64,000 nt of DNA from Hellea sp039977295 (GTDB taxonomy: Bacteria; Pseudomonadota; Alphaproteobacteria; Caulobacterales; Maricaulaceae). The DNA is taken from contig JBDWDN010000011.1 in the NCBI GenBank assembly GCA_039977295.1, positions 1-64,000 of the forward strand. The letters run 5' to 3'. Under the pieces are notes generated by a model. The model was not told where the DNA came from, did no database searches, and was given only the letters and a program-made list of their open reading frames with translations. A program made the translations under genes and the position numbers. Positions within the stretch are counted from its first letter, which is position 1, and every line of letters starts with the position of its first letter. Below, one piece after another: positions 44,203-54,010 of this stretch.

Positions 44203-45444
44203 ATGACGAAAAAGTCTAATCAATCCCGTCTTTATGTCCCTGAGCCGCCTTTCCGGCCAGGCGATACGCCTGACTATTCACATATTGCTGTGCCGGCAAA
44301 TCACACGCCGCCCCGTCCTGATCCACTCTGTGATGATCACGAGACGGTTGAGCATGCCACGAGCCTCATCCGGGTCATGCGGTTTAACGGCGACGTCGTC
44401 GGGGACTGGGTGCCTGAATTGACCGCTGATATGAAACGTAAGGGCCTGCGCGACATGATGCTAACCCGCGCCATGGATGACCGTATGTTTACCATGCAGC
44501 GCCAAGGTAAAATGAGCTTTTACATGAAGTCACGCGGAGAGGAGGCCGTTTCTGTTGCCCACGCCATGGCCTTGCGCATAGACGATATGACCTTTCCAAC
44601 ATACCGGCAGCAAGGCATTCTGATTAATCGCGGCGCGTCCATCAAAGAGATGATGTGCCAATGCTTGTCTAATGCGGGTGACCGTTTGCAGGGTAAGTCT
44701 ATTCCCGTGCTTTATTCATTCCGTGATTTTGGCTTCTTTTCAGTCTCAGGCAATCTTGGAACGCAAATGATCCAAGCTGTCGGCTGGGGCATGGCTGAGG
44801 CTTATAAAGATAGTGACGGCATTGCGAGCGCTTTCACAGGTGAAGGCGCGACAGCCGAGGGCGACTTTCATTATGCTCTAAATTTTGCCTCGACTTACCG
44901 CGCGCCGGTCATTTTGAATGTGGTCAATAATCAATGGGCGATTTCATCCTTCCAGGGCATTGCCGCGGGCGAGGGCGAGACATTTGCGGCTCGTGGCTGC
45001 GGCTTTGGTCTTGCGACATTGCGCGTGGACGGGAATGATTTCCTCGCTGTTTACGCGGCAACGCAATGGGCAGCAGAGCGCGCGCGTAAAGGCGGCGGCG
45101 CGACGCTGATTGAACATTTCACCTACCGCAAAGAAGGCCACTCGACCTCGGATGACCCCACAAAATATCGCCCAGAAAATGAACCCGAAGTTTGGCCCTT
45201 TGGCGATCCGATTGAGCGGTTAAAAACACACCTTATAAAAATAGGGGAATGGGACGAGGGCCGTCACGCCGCGCAAGAAGAAGACTGCAAGGTTGAGATA
45301 CGCCAGATTTATAAAGAAGCTGAAAAAATGGGCACATTGTCAAGCGCGACCAACGTCAATGATTTTACGATGTTCGAACAAGTCTATGAGGAGCTGCCCA
45401 ACCATTTAGAAGCGCAAATCGAAGCTTTTAAGGAAGAGCTCTAA
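44203..45444 (+). CDS. bkdA1: Branched-chain 2-oxo acid dehydrogenase E1 alpha
   Basis: 413 residues. The thiamine diphosphate motif GEGATAEGDFHYALNFAS ends in NVVNNQWAIS, and the phosphorylation-loop-like region with YRKEGHSTSDDPTKYRP is intact. The N-terminal ~60 residues are the bacterial BCKDH-specific extension. With E1 beta it decarboxylates 2-oxo acids from Val, Leu and Ile. Its stop overlaps the next start. Confidence 0.94.
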   Translation: MTKKSNQSRLYVPEPPFRPGDTPDYSHIAVPANHTPPRPDPLCDDHETVEHATSLIRVMRFNGDVVGDWVPELTADMKRKGLRDMMLTRAMDDRMFTMQRQGKMSFYMKSRGEEAVSVAHAMALRIDDMTFPTYRQQGILINRGASIKEMMCQCLSNAGDRLQGKSIPVLYSFRDFGFFSVSGNLGTQMIQAVGWGMAEAYKDSDGIASAFTGEGATAEGDFHYALNFASTYRAPVILNVVNNQWAISSFQGIAAGEGETFAARGCGFGLATLRVDGNDFLAVYAATQWAAERARKGGGATLIEHFTYRKEGHSTSDDPTKYRPENEPEVWPFGDPIERLKTHLIKIGEWDEGRHAAQEEDCKVEIRQIYKEAEKMGTLSSATNVNDFTMFEQVYEELPNHLEAQIEAFKEEL

Positions 45445-46475
45445 TGGCCAATCCTGTAACAAAACAAATGAATATGATCGAAGCCATCCGCGATGCCATG
45501 GATGTGAAGATGACCGAGGATTCTGATGTCTTAGTTTTCGGCGAAGATGTTGGTTATTTTGGCGGCGTCTTTCGCGCTACGGCTGGCCTTCAAGAAAAGC
45601 ATGGGCTGCACCGTTGTTTTGATACGCCGATTTCTGAAGGGGGTATTGTCGGTATCGCCATTGGCATGGCCGCCAATGGTCTGCGCCCCGTCGCGGAAAT
45701 CCAATTTGCTGATTATATCTATCCTGGATATGACCAAATAGCCTCCGAAGCCGCGCGTCTACGCTACCGCTCCAATGGGGAGTTTTCAGCGCCGCTGACG
45801 ATCCGTACGCCCGTTGGAGGCGGTATTTATGGCGGGACGACTCACAGCCAAAGCCCAGAAGCTCTATTTACGCATATTGCGGGGCTGAAAACGGTTATTC
45901 CGTCCAATCCTTATGACGCCAAGGGTATGCTCATTACGGCGATTGAGGATAATGACCCTGTTTTATTCTTAGAACCCAAACGTCTCTATAACGGCCCGTT
46001 TTACGGCGATCCGCATACGCCCTCTGTCAGTTGGGCTAAGCATGAATTGGGCGAAGTTCCCGAAGGCCATTACAAAGTGCCCTTTGGAAAAGTGCGTAAA
46101 ATTAATGAAGGCTCTGACCTGACGATACTCGCTTATGGCACCATGGTTTGGGTCGCCGAAGCCGCAGCCAAAGCGGCTGGCGTGAATGCAGATATTCTGG
46201 ATCTGCGATCTCTTCTGCCTCTAGATATCGAGGCCATTTCCGAGTCCGTGAAAAAGACGGGGCGCTGCCTCATTCTGCATGAAGCGACCCGCACCTCTGG
46301 CTTTGGCGCAGAGCTTTCCGCGCAAGTCGCCGAAGCCTGTTTCTTCTCACTCGAAGCGCCTATTGTGCGCGTGACCGGCTGGGATACGCCATACCCGCAT
46401 GCCCAAGAATGGGCCTATTTCCCGGGGCCGAAACGCGTTATAAATGGCATTCGCAAAGTCATGGGTGATATTTAA
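45444..46475 (+). CDS. bkdA2: Branched-chain 2-oxo acid dehydrogenase E1 beta
   Basis: 343 residues. Transketolase-like pyrimidine domain (GEDVGYFGGVFRAT, DTPISEGGIVGIAIGMA) and C-terminal transketolase domain (DLRSLLPLDIEAI, HEATRTSGFGAEL). Starts on the last base of E1 alpha's stop and ends on the first base of the E2 start, so all three genes are tightly coupled. Confidence 0.95.
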   Translation: MANPVTKQMNMIEAIRDAMDVKMTEDSDVLVFGEDVGYFGGVFRATAGLQEKHGLHRCFDTPISEGGIVGIAIGMAANGLRPVAEIQFADYIYPGYDQIASEAARLRYRSNGEFSAPLTIRTPVGGGIYGGTTHSQSPEALFTHIAGLKTVIPSNPYDAKGMLITAIEDNDPVLFLEPKRLYNGPFYGDPHTPSVSWAKHELGEVPEGHYKVPFGKVRKINEGSDLTILAYGTMVWVAEAAAKAAGVNADILDLRSLLPLDIEAISESVKKTGRCLILHEATRTSGFGAELSAQVAEACFFSLEAPIVRVTGWDTPYPHAQEWAYFPGPKRVINGIRKVMGDI

Positions 46476-47989
46476 TGGGTGACTATAGATATAAACTTCC
46501 CGATATTGGCGAAGGCGTCGTCGAGGCTGAAATCACGGCCTGGCACGTCGCCTTGGGCGATAGCGTAGAAGAAGACGCGCCCATAGCAGACGCTATGACG
46601 GATAAAGCCACGATAGAGCTCACAGCGCCTGTTTCTGGCGTGATTAAGATGGTGGCCTGCGAAGAGGGCGATATGCTCGCGGTCGGCGCTGACCTCGTTA
46701 TCTTTGAAACCGAAGAAGACACCGAAGAAGATAACGCGGCAGAAACCGCCCCGGCTGTTCAGGCCGAAGCAAAGCCAGCGGGCTCATCAACTTATGCCTA
46801 TAAACTTCCCGATATTGGGGAGGGCGTTGTTGAAGCTGAAATTACGGCCTGGCACGTGGCCGTGGGCGATGAGGTCGAGGAAGACGCGCCCATAGCGGAC
46901 GCTATGACCGATAAGGCTACGATCGAATTAACCGCTCCCGTTGCGGGGATTATTAGGACAGTTGCTTGCGAAGAAGGCGAGATGCTTGCCGTTGGCGCTG
47001 ATCTGGTTGTTTTTGATGTTGAGGGCGAAGGGAATACTGCGCCTGCAGAGGTGACGCCGCTTTCCACCGCTATTGTTCCTGCCAAGCCCAATCCGAGTAG
47101 CACGCCGCCGCCTAGTCCTGTAAAATCCACCCCCTCAAAACCCGTAAGCGGTAAGGTTCTTGCCTCTCCTGCGGTGCGCTTTGAGGCCAAGGAAAAGGGC
47201 CTGGATATGTTCCTTGCCAAAGCCACAGGTAAAGAGGGCGAAATTACCCATGCTGATTTGGCTTTGCTAGAGAAAAGCTTTGCTCAAGAAGAAGGCGAAA
47301 CCCGTATCAAAGTCATTGGTCTGCGCCGCGTCATCGCCCAGCGCATGCAAGAGTCAAAACGCAATATCCCACATTTTACTTATGTAGATGAAATTGACGT
47401 CACCGCGCTTGAGGCGTTGCGCAAGCGCGCCAATGAGAAGAGAGGCGAAGACAAACCAAAGCTAACGGTATTGCCATTTATGATACGCGCCCTCGCGGTC
47501 ACGCTTGGGGACTGGCCGCAATTTAACGCCCGCTATCTGGACGAAGCCGGATATGTCTCGCAATTCTCGGACCTCAACCTTGGCATAGCCGCGCAAACAG
47601 ATAACGGCCTTATCGTGCCCGTTATCAAAAAGGCTCAGGCGCTGTCTATCTGGCAGCTCGCAGAAGAGATTACGCGTCTCGCTGAGGGTGCGCGCACCAA
47701 TAAGCTCGGCACTGATGACCTGACAGGCGCGACCACGACGCTGACGTCCCTAGGGCCATTGGGCGGCATTGTCACAACACCCGTCATCAACCGCCCCGAA
47801 GTCGCAATCTTTGGCCCCAATAAAATCCGTAAAAAGCTGTTCCTAGAAGAGGGTGAAATTATCGAGCGCCTTGTCATGAACTTCTCAGTCTCCTGCGATC
47901 ACCGCGTCATAGACGGCTATGACGCCGCGAAAATGATGCAAGATATGAAGCGCGCCTTGGAAGATCCTCTATTTATGTTTTTAAGCTAG
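46475..47989 (+). CDS. bkdB: Branched-chain 2-oxo acid dehydrogenase E2 with two lipoyl domains
   Basis: 504 residues. Two almost identical lipoyl domains (about residues 3-78 and 108-183), each with the lipoyl-Lys in TDKATIEL, separated by an acidic Ala-rich linker. Then a Pro/Ser-rich linker, a peripheral subunit-binding domain (LASPAVRFEAKEKGLDM, about 230-265) and the catalytic acyltransferase domain with active-site His in SCDHRVIDGYDAA. Most bacterial BCKDH E2 proteins have one lipoyl domain. The E3 gene is not in the window. Confidence 0.95.
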   Translation: MGDYRYKLPDIGEGVVEAEITAWHVALGDSVEEDAPIADAMTDKATIELTAPVSGVIKMVACEEGDMLAVGADLVIFETEEDTEEDNAAETAPAVQAEAKPAGSSTYAYKLPDIGEGVVEAEITAWHVAVGDEVEEDAPIADAMTDKATIELTAPVAGIIRTVACEEGEMLAVGADLVVFDVEGEGNTAPAEVTPLSTAIVPAKPNPSSTPPPSPVKSTPSKPVSGKVLASPAVRFEAKEKGLDMFLAKATGKEGEITHADLALLEKSFAQEEGETRIKVIGLRRVIAQRMQESKRNIPHFTYVDEIDVTALEALRKRANEKRGEDKPKLTVLPFMIRALAVTLGDWPQFNARYLDEAGYVSQFSDLNLGIAAQTDNGLIVPVIKKAQALSIWQLAEEITRLAEGARTNKLGTDDLTGATTTLTSLGPLGGIVTTPVINRPEVAIFGPNKIRKKLFLEEGEIIERLVMNFSVSCDHRVIDGYDAAKMMQDMKRALEDPLFMFLS

Positions 47990-48036
47990 GATTTGACCCT
48001 AACTGAACGTTTCAATAGCGAGTCTATTTTGAGGCT

Positions 48037-50193
48037 TTACATAGGCGAGTCTACGCCGCGTCCTTCATCAGAGAGGTAAATTGTTTCAAGGCTGACGGCT
48101 TCGCCGCTACTATCGACTTTGAAGACGCCAGATCGATAGCCGCGCGCGGCAGGCGCAAAGAACTCACCATATTGGGTCCAAAATTCTTCATCCGCTCTGC
48201 GCAGAATGAGATAATCATATTCTTGAAGAACGATGGGAAAGTTCATCCAGTCACATGTCCAATTATCGGCCTCTGAATATTTTTCGCCGACCGAAAAGCA
48301 ATTAGGATTAGTGGCCAGCGGCGTTAGCTCATGTCCCGACATATAGAGGGTGTAGCCGGTCTCATTTTGTGCGATGACATAGACTTTGTCCTCAGGCTCT
48401 GCATTCGCTTTCACAATGCCGCTGAGAATTTTTACTTGCTCCCTGATTTCAACCAGCTCGTCATATTCATTCGCCCAGGGGTAAACAGATGGCACCGTTC
48501 GCTCAGTAAGCGGTTTCCCAAAAACGCGATCGAATGAAATCGGCGCCACATAAAGAAGAATAAGGGATGTTCCTGCCCAACAAAAAGGAAGCGCAAGAGC
48601 GCGAAGCTTATCAAATTTGGGAAATCTAAGATTAGATGCGTCCGAGGCGAGCACCGCAAATCCTAACATCAGCGTTCCGATTAGAAAGCTGCTCAAATAG
48701 CGTTCCAAAGAGGCAAGCTGCGCGATATCCCAAGGCTGAAAATAATGCCGAATGGTGAAGACGACGACTAATAGATAGAGAAAGAAAGTGACCGTCATGA
48801 AGAGGCCTTCTACAGCGGTGGTGATAGCTTTCTTATAATTTATGATGGCTCGTAAAATGAACGCTCCTATCGCGACCAATAATATAATAACCGCGCCGTG
48901 ATAAATCGGCGTTGCGTCATTGAAAAAGCCATAGTCAAATCTAAACTGTTTTTCGCCGAAATTTGAAACGCGTTCAAACCCGATACGATCGCTTAATTCT
49001 TGCCAAGCGATCTGTGTGTCTTTGGTATCGCGGGTAAATAGAAATTCATAAATATCGCTAAATTTCATCTCTTTACTCTCAGCGAGCTGGTCCGACACGG
49101 ATTTGAAGGATAAATAACCTTTCCAAATAAACACGGTCGAGAAACCCGCGGCTAAGAACTGAGCGGTTTGTATAAGCGATCTTCCGAAGCGAATTTTACG
49201 CTCTTCCGCGGAGTTTTCATTAGCCGGTTTTTTCTTTAGCTTTTGCATCAAAATGAGCGTGAGCCGTAGGGTTAAAAACAACCCGCAAGCGGTCAGTGTA
49301 AATAGGAGCGTGATCGGTTTGATGAGCGATAAAGTGGCGAGGAGACACCCAAAGGCGATGCTTCTCGGCAGCGCTGTCCCATACAGGCTTAGGTGGCGAG
49401 CGGTAATGAGGGCCGCGCCGAACATTAGGCCCAAGACACAATCCGTATAAATCTCATAAAGGCTTGTACCAAAGGCATGATAGAGCATCACGCCAAAGAT
49501 AAAGACAATAAGCGCGCCGAGGCCTTTTAGTTTGTCAAAATTCGTACTTATAAAGGCGATGACAGATGTGACGAGGAGTAGCTGCGCAAAGATAACTTTC
49601 CATTCCGCATAACCTCCCGGGCCGCAGATGAAATAGTGCCAAAGATTAATCCCTGGCGGATAAGCCGGGAATAGTACGGCGGGGTCATTGACGGGGGCGA
49701 CAGATGTATTGACGAGGATTTTCGTATATCGCGCCCAATGGGAAAACTCATCCCATCCAAAAAAAGCGAAGTCTGGAAAGATTTTACGGGTGAAGACTAC
49801 AATCGTGGCCAAGGCCAAGAGGTAGAGCAATGCATAAGAGGATTTGAGGCTCTTAAAGTAGTCAGTCTTGCGCGAAAACCCGGCCTTAAGCGTGCTCAGG
49901 CTCCAGCCGCGCATCATAGCTTGCACAAAAGCCCCAATAATGACGGCGTAATATGTCAGGCTAAGATGCCCCAAAATCATACCCAGAAAAAGGACCAGGA
50001 TTATCGCGCAAGCCGTAAACATAAGGCCAGCCGCATAGCTCGATTTAAGCCGCGACATGGCTGTCAGTGACAAGCTCATCCATGCAAGAACAGAAAGTAT
50101 AGTCGTAATCAGCATGCAAAGCCTTAAATATGCAGGTTCGATTAAGGGGCGAGTTGTGTTCTTAAGTGATAGCCATAAAAAGACAAGCCACAT
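48037..50193 (-). CDS. Large polytopic membrane protein, GT-C glycosyltransferase-like
   Basis: 718 residues with about eleven to thirteen transmembrane helices and a C-terminal soluble domain (about 570-718). The first extracytoplasmic loop has FFGWDEFSHWARYTKIL, an acidic motif after an early helix as in GT-C (ArnT/PMT-like) glycosyltransferases, and FPAYPPGINLWHYF follows. The C-terminal domain has EDKVYVIAQNETGYTLYMSG. A lipid-linked sugar transferase is a likely role but the family is not certain. It is alone on its strand. Confidence 0.72.
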   Translation of the reverse strand: MWLVFLWLSLKNTTRPLIEPAYLRLCMLITTILSVLAWMSLSLTAMSRLKSSYAAGLMFTACAIILVLFLGMILGHLSLTYYAVIIGAFVQAMMRGWSLSTLKAGFSRKTDYFKSLKSSYALLYLLALATIVVFTRKIFPDFAFFGWDEFSHWARYTKILVNTSVAPVNDPAVLFPAYPPGINLWHYFICGPGGYAEWKVIFAQLLLVTSVIAFISTNFDKLKGLGALIVFIFGVMLYHAFGTSLYEIYTDCVLGLMFGAALITARHLSLYGTALPRSIAFGCLLATLSLIKPITLLFTLTACGLFLTLRLTLILMQKLKKKPANENSAEERKIRFGRSLIQTAQFLAAGFSTVFIWKGYLSFKSVSDQLAESKEMKFSDIYEFLFTRDTKDTQIAWQELSDRIGFERVSNFGEKQFRFDYGFFNDATPIYHGAVIILLVAIGAFILRAIINYKKAITTAVEGLFMTVTFFLYLLVVVFTIRHYFQPWDIAQLASLERYLSSFLIGTLMLGFAVLASDASNLRFPKFDKLRALALPFCWAGTSLILLYVAPISFDRVFGKPLTERTVPSVYPWANEYDELVEIREQVKILSGIVKANAEPEDKVYVIAQNETGYTLYMSGHELTPLATNPNCFSVGEKYSEADNWTCDWMNFPIVLQEYDYLILRRADEEFWTQYGEFFAPAARGYRSGVFKVDSSGEAVSLETIYLSDEGRGVDSPM

Positions 50194-50303
50194 AAGCGCT
50201 GAGGTGAAGCCCTGGGGCGCAATGCGAAAATGATGTTTTTAAGCCTTTTTCCCACTTGTCAGAAGCAAAATTTTGGCCTAAACGGCGCACCTTCCGAGGA
50301 TGT

Positions 50304-50380
50304 GGTGGGGTAGCTCAGCTGGTTAGAGCGCACGACTCATAATCGTGAGGTCGTGAGTTCAAGTCTCACTCTCACTACCA
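50304..50380 (+). tRNA. tRNA-Met (CAT), elongator-like
   Basis: Complete 77-base cloverleaf: acceptor GGTGGGG with TCTCACT (three G-T pairs), D arm GCTC/GAGC, anticodon stem CACGA/TCGTG with loop CTCATAA, T arm GTGAG-TTCAAGT-CTCAC, discriminator A and encoded CCA. The G1-T72 pair and lack of three G-C pairs in the anticodon stem exclude the initiator. The 5' half matches alphaproteobacterial elongator tRNA-Met rather than tRNA-Ile(CAT). An AT-rich island begins just beyond its 3' end. Confidence 0.93.
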
Positions 50381-50544
50381 TTCCTTTGGGCTTTGAGATT
50401 TGATTTTGGTTTCAAAGGGCTAAGTTCGCATTCAAGGTCATCCGCACGTTCAAAAGCTAGGTGCGCATCAATATGGTTCACCTTTTATACCTGTTGCTCT
50501 ACTAAGCTATCGAAGGATTGCAGGTCTTTAAGTTCTCAATATAA

Positions 50545-50563
50545 GGAATTCGTCGTGAATTCC
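50545..50563. other. Perfect hairpin between tRNA-Met and the island
   Basis: GGAATTC-GTCGT-GAATTCC forms a 7-bp stem in the 210-base gap between the tRNA and the permease gene. It may help end leftward transcription from the permease gene or mark the island edge. There is no T-run on either strand. The remaining gap has only a tRNA-D-arm-like fragment and no gene. Confidence 0.45.
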
Positions 50564-50590
50564 AGGCTCTAAATTTTAGTTAAGCATTCT

Positions 50591-51928
50591 TTAAAAACCA
50601 AAGTACTGAAATGCCATTGCAACAAACAGGAGCGCAGTTGAGAGACCTAAATATCTATTAAGTGAATGTGACTTAAAAATTTGCTTTAGAGAATAAGCCC
50701 CGAAACCTAACAACAAAGATTTGTCCAAGCTGAAAGTAATTACCGCAGTTGCAGCCATAATCAGTATTATCAGGAGGTCGAATTTATCTAAGCTAGATTC
50801 GGTTTTTGAGTTTCCTATAAATACAGAAGCTATTTCCCCTTTAGGAAGCAACAACCACCCCACATATAATAAAACTCCACTTGCTGCCACTACAGGAACC
50901 AATCCTACTAGTGGTAAAAAGACAAGGCTTGCCAACATAAGAAGTCCGCAAACAATTGCAACAACCCCTGTTCTACCACCTTGTCCAATTGCCACTGCAC
51001 TTTCTACATATGTAATCACAGTTGAAGTGCCGAGTGTTGCTCCCAGCATTGTACCGCACCCATCAACATAAAGTGCTTTCTCCATATTTTTCACTTTACC
51101 ATTCGATTGCAAATTTGTCTGACGCGTAAGCCCAATGAATTTCCCAATACTTCCATAAAAATCAATCATGAAAAAAACTAACAATACGGTCCATGCACGG
51201 GGATCTTTAAAAACTCCAAATAAATCCAATTTACCTACAGCCGAGAAAAAATCGGATGACGTTATATTTGGTGTCGTGGTGTTGATACCAAGCATCCTAG
51301 CAAGAATTGAGCAGACAATTATTGAAACAAGCATACCACCCGTGAACTTAAACCTCTTTAAACCTAAAAATAATGCCACGAAAAAACCTGTAGTAAGAAT
51401 TAAAGTTTTAGGCGAACCTAAGTTTCCGACTGAATGCGGCAGTCCATTTTTAAACTGTAACAAATCAGCAACAACAAGCCCAACAACTACAACGAATACT
51501 CCGACGGTTGTTGCAATGCCAATTTTAAGTCCTTCGGGTATGGCATCAATAATCTTTTTCCGAGCCGGGATAATCGTCATAAAAAGGCACAAGAAACCAG
51601 ACCAAAATACTAGACCAAGAGCTTGTTGCCAATTGAACCCCAATGAAGCCACAACAACAAAAGCAAAGAAGCTGTTAGATTCCAAGCCTGGGGCAAGTGC
51701 GAACGGTAGTTTAGAAAAAGCTCCCATGGCGAAAGTAGCAAGGCCAGAGGCAACGACAGTGGCGAAGAAAACAGCTCCAGCGGGAATGCCAGTTTGAGAT
51801 AGAATAGAAGGGTTGACTATAAAAATGTAAGAAAGACTCATAAACAAGCTTACGCCTGCCAGTATTTCTGTTGTCCAAGACGTTTCAAATGATTCAAATT
51901 CAAACTTTTGCTCAATCCATTTGATCAC
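50591..51928 (-). CDS. AzgA-type purine (adenine/guanine/hypoxanthine) permease
   Basis: 445 residues when started at the GTG at 51928, which follows TTGGAG by nine bases; the frame is open to 52078 but that part overlaps the upstream gene and lacks family similarity. Motifs TEILAGVSLFMSLSYIFIVNP, MGAFSKLPFALAPGLESN and GTMLGATLGTSTVITYVES match the AzgA branch of nucleobase transporters, with about twelve helices. In canonical members the second motif reads APGMGLN; Glu replaces Gly here. AT-rich codon use like the rest of the island. It lies 41 bases after the unknown channel-like gene. Confidence 0.88.
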   Translation of the reverse strand: MIKWIEQKFEFESFETSWTTEILAGVSLFMSLSYIFIVNPSILSQTGIPAGAVFFATVVASGLATFAMGAFSKLPFALAPGLESNSFFAFVVVASLGFNWQQALGLVFWSGFLCLFMTIIPARKKIIDAIPEGLKIGIATTVGVFVVVVGLVVADLLQFKNGLPHSVGNLGSPKTLILTTGFFVALFLGLKRFKFTGGMLVSIIVCSILARMLGINTTTPNITSSDFFSAVGKLDLFGVFKDPRAWTVLLVFFMIDFYGSIGKFIGLTRQTNLQSNGKVKNMEKALYVDGCGTMLGATLGTSTVITYVESAVAIGQGGRTGVVAIVCGLLMLASLVFLPLVGLVPVVAASGVLLYVGWLLLPKGEIASVFIGNSKTESSLDKFDLLIILIMAATAVITFSLDKSLLLGFGAYSLKQIFKSHSLNRYLGLSTALLFVAMAFQYFGF

Positions 51929-51969
51929 AAATTCAATCTCCAACTCCGCTAAACAAAAATACAATCCAG

Positions 51970-53814
51970 CTATCGACGTGAAACAAGCGTGAACAAATAG
52001 GATATAAATATTCCAATATGAAAAATACCTGAACAGATAGCAATGCTGTTCACCCAAGCAACACGGACTGGGGAACAATGCAGATCATCATGAATGACTG
52101 GCCCATTGGAGCCAAAAAAAGTAATAATTGCTTCTGGAAGTGATACACTGAAAAAGGAACTTAGCGGTTCCTTGTACGCCCACTGATAGCCGAATGCTAA
52201 ACCAATGCACCAAGCGAACAAAGCAAAACCGAAGAAAAACACCGAAGATAACAAGAAGTTTACATAAATAGCAGGCAGAGCAAATAGCCCCTTTATTGGA
52301 AGCCCAATGACGTAAACTATTCGCTTTATGACTGGAATACCAATGCTTTCATGAAGAGTTACTGGTTTTAAGAACCAAGCCTTAAGTCTTGTTTGTCGAA
52401 TTTTATTTAAAATGAGTATTTCTTCATCAAATAGTGAGTTGTCACGAACTATATTTAGTAGATTACTGAAAATTCTCATGCTGGCGTTCAAGCTCGTTGA
52501 ATGTTTTTGGGTTGGGGTTACCCACATAGAAATTTCTTTAGTTTTTTGTTCGATTTCCTTCATTCGTGAAGCAATTTCAATATTGTATTTTCCAGAATAC
52601 TGGCAATCGAAGGCTAATTCAAAGCAGTGCTTTAAAGTTAAGGCTTCAACGGCTGACGATGGTGATTTTAAGTCAGTTAACTCAAGCGCATTAGTACTCC
52701 ACACTGATCCTAACACATAATCGCTAAAATTATGAGCAGTCTCTTTTAGAGTATCGGCACGCCGAATAAGAAAATCACATATTGATTGAATTTTACCAGG
52801 AACGCCATGGTTACCAAGGTCTGTTTCATGATTAGTGTGGATTGCATTTTCATCTAGGTAAGTAGAGAGTTTTAGTCTTCTTTCGAGATCATACATTCCA
52901 CCGGTCGGTTTAAAAACGACATCCCCTACTTTTCCAAATTCTGTTTTCTGTCCAATATGTGTCTTGTTATCTTTAAAAACTTTACTGTTTCTATCTGCGA
53001 ATCCAGATGTGATAATTGCTCTTAGCTTGGAAGATTCTATTTTTGAATTTTTGGAATTCAAAGATTTAAATTCTTTAGCGCGCTTTTCAAAATTATCGAT
53101 TTCCTCTCCTCGTGACATGTCCCCAAACTTAAGTGAAACATCCTCAAGCAAAACATCGTAACCATGGCTAACATCTTTTTGAAACTCCTGTCGAAACACT
53201 CCAAGTGTAAAAATAGTATTCGCACGATACCCAAATCGATACGCTGCATAAGCATGTTTATATGCGATCCCTTTCTCATCATCTATGGCAGCCGCTAAAT
53301 TGACACGTCTTACAAATTGAACATTCGTTGACTTACTAATTTTATCACGAATAAAGCCACTCAGCCCTGATGCATCGAAAATGTTGTCCAATCGATTTTT
53401 TGAAGAAAATGCGCCAAGCGAATGATGAAGATATATCTCTTCAAAAGTATCCTTGCGGTTTCCGTGAATAGTCGCAAAATACCAAGATAATTCAGGGAAG
53501 CTTAGGATCATAGAGGCAATGAAGCTATCAAAAGGGCTACTAGCATTAACAGGATTCAATTGCGATGGATTGACATAATCAACTATGACTGATGTCTGAT
53601 AGGATTCAGTTTGAATGGACTTCAATTTGGATCCAATTAGTGTCGAAACTTCATTATAAGCACTTAATCCTAAGTCGGAGGAGCATTCAAAGTCAGAAAA
53701 ATTGATAGACAATACATTTTCTTCAACTTTCTGCTTATCTAACGAATCACCAAGACTTGCCCTTAATGCAGATAGACTATTTTCTGAATGAGCGATTAAA
53801 ATGTACTTTATCAT
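51970..53814 (-). CDS. Unknown protein with C-terminal channel-like membrane domain
   Basis: 614 residues from the ATG at 53814; a TTG at 53844 extends the same frame. Not recognised as a family. Residues 1-~490 are soluble, starting with a Rossmann-like strand-helix (MIKYILIAHSENSLSALRASL), with LHHSLGAF and GYRANTIFTLGVF further on. Residues ~495-614 hold two or three helices, then FFSVSLPEAIITFFGS, then a last helix ending FISYLFTLVSRR. Helix / short hydrophobic re-entrant / helix ending in RR is the layout of two-helix potassium channels, though the TVGYG filter is missing. Divergent from the phosphoribosyltransferase operon across 196 bases. Effector or sensor roles are both possible. 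Confidence 0.55.
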   Translation of the reverse strand: MIKYILIAHSENSLSALRASLGDSLDKQKVEENVLSINFSDFECSSDLGLSAYNEVSTLIGSKLKSIQTESYQTSVIVDYVNPSQLNPVNASSPFDSFIASMILSFPELSWYFATIHGNRKDTFEEIYLHHSLGAFSSKNRLDNIFDASGLSGFIRDKISKSTNVQFVRRVNLAAAIDDEKGIAYKHAYAAYRFGYRANTIFTLGVFRQEFQKDVSHGYDVLLEDVSLKFGDMSRGEEIDNFEKRAKEFKSLNSKNSKIESSKLRAIITSGFADRNSKVFKDNKTHIGQKTEFGKVGDVVFKPTGGMYDLERRLKLSTYLDENAIHTNHETDLGNHGVPGKIQSICDFLIRRADTLKETAHNFSDYVLGSVWSTNALELTDLKSPSSAVEALTLKHCFELAFDCQYSGKYNIEIASRMKEIEQKTKEISMWVTPTQKHSTSLNASMRIFSNLLNIVRDNSLFDEEILILNKIRQTRLKAWFLKPVTLHESIGIPVIKRIVYVIGLPIKGLFALPAIYVNFLLSSVFFFGFALFAWCIGLAFGYQWAYKEPLSSFFSVSLPEAIITFFGSNGPVIHDDLHCSPVRVAWVNSIAICSGIFHIGIFISYLFTLVSRR

Positions 53815-54010
53815 TATTAAGCCTAGCGGTGAATCATCATACAATCCCTAAATACCTTACAGGGTCTCTCTCAATTCACAAAACTCAAAAGTTCAATTTT
53901 AACAACCCATAACTTGTGCCTGAAAACTTTGACCTTACAACCTTCAGCTTGACTTTCCGCTGAATAGTTTGCACATTTCATGTGTCGAATTAATATTCTA
54001 ACAGGGCGTT

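Noticed and set aside
50381..50590. Attachment-site repeat of the tRNA-Met 3' end.
   Set aside because: No second copy of the T-arm/acceptor sequence was found near the right edge of the island (63446-63725).
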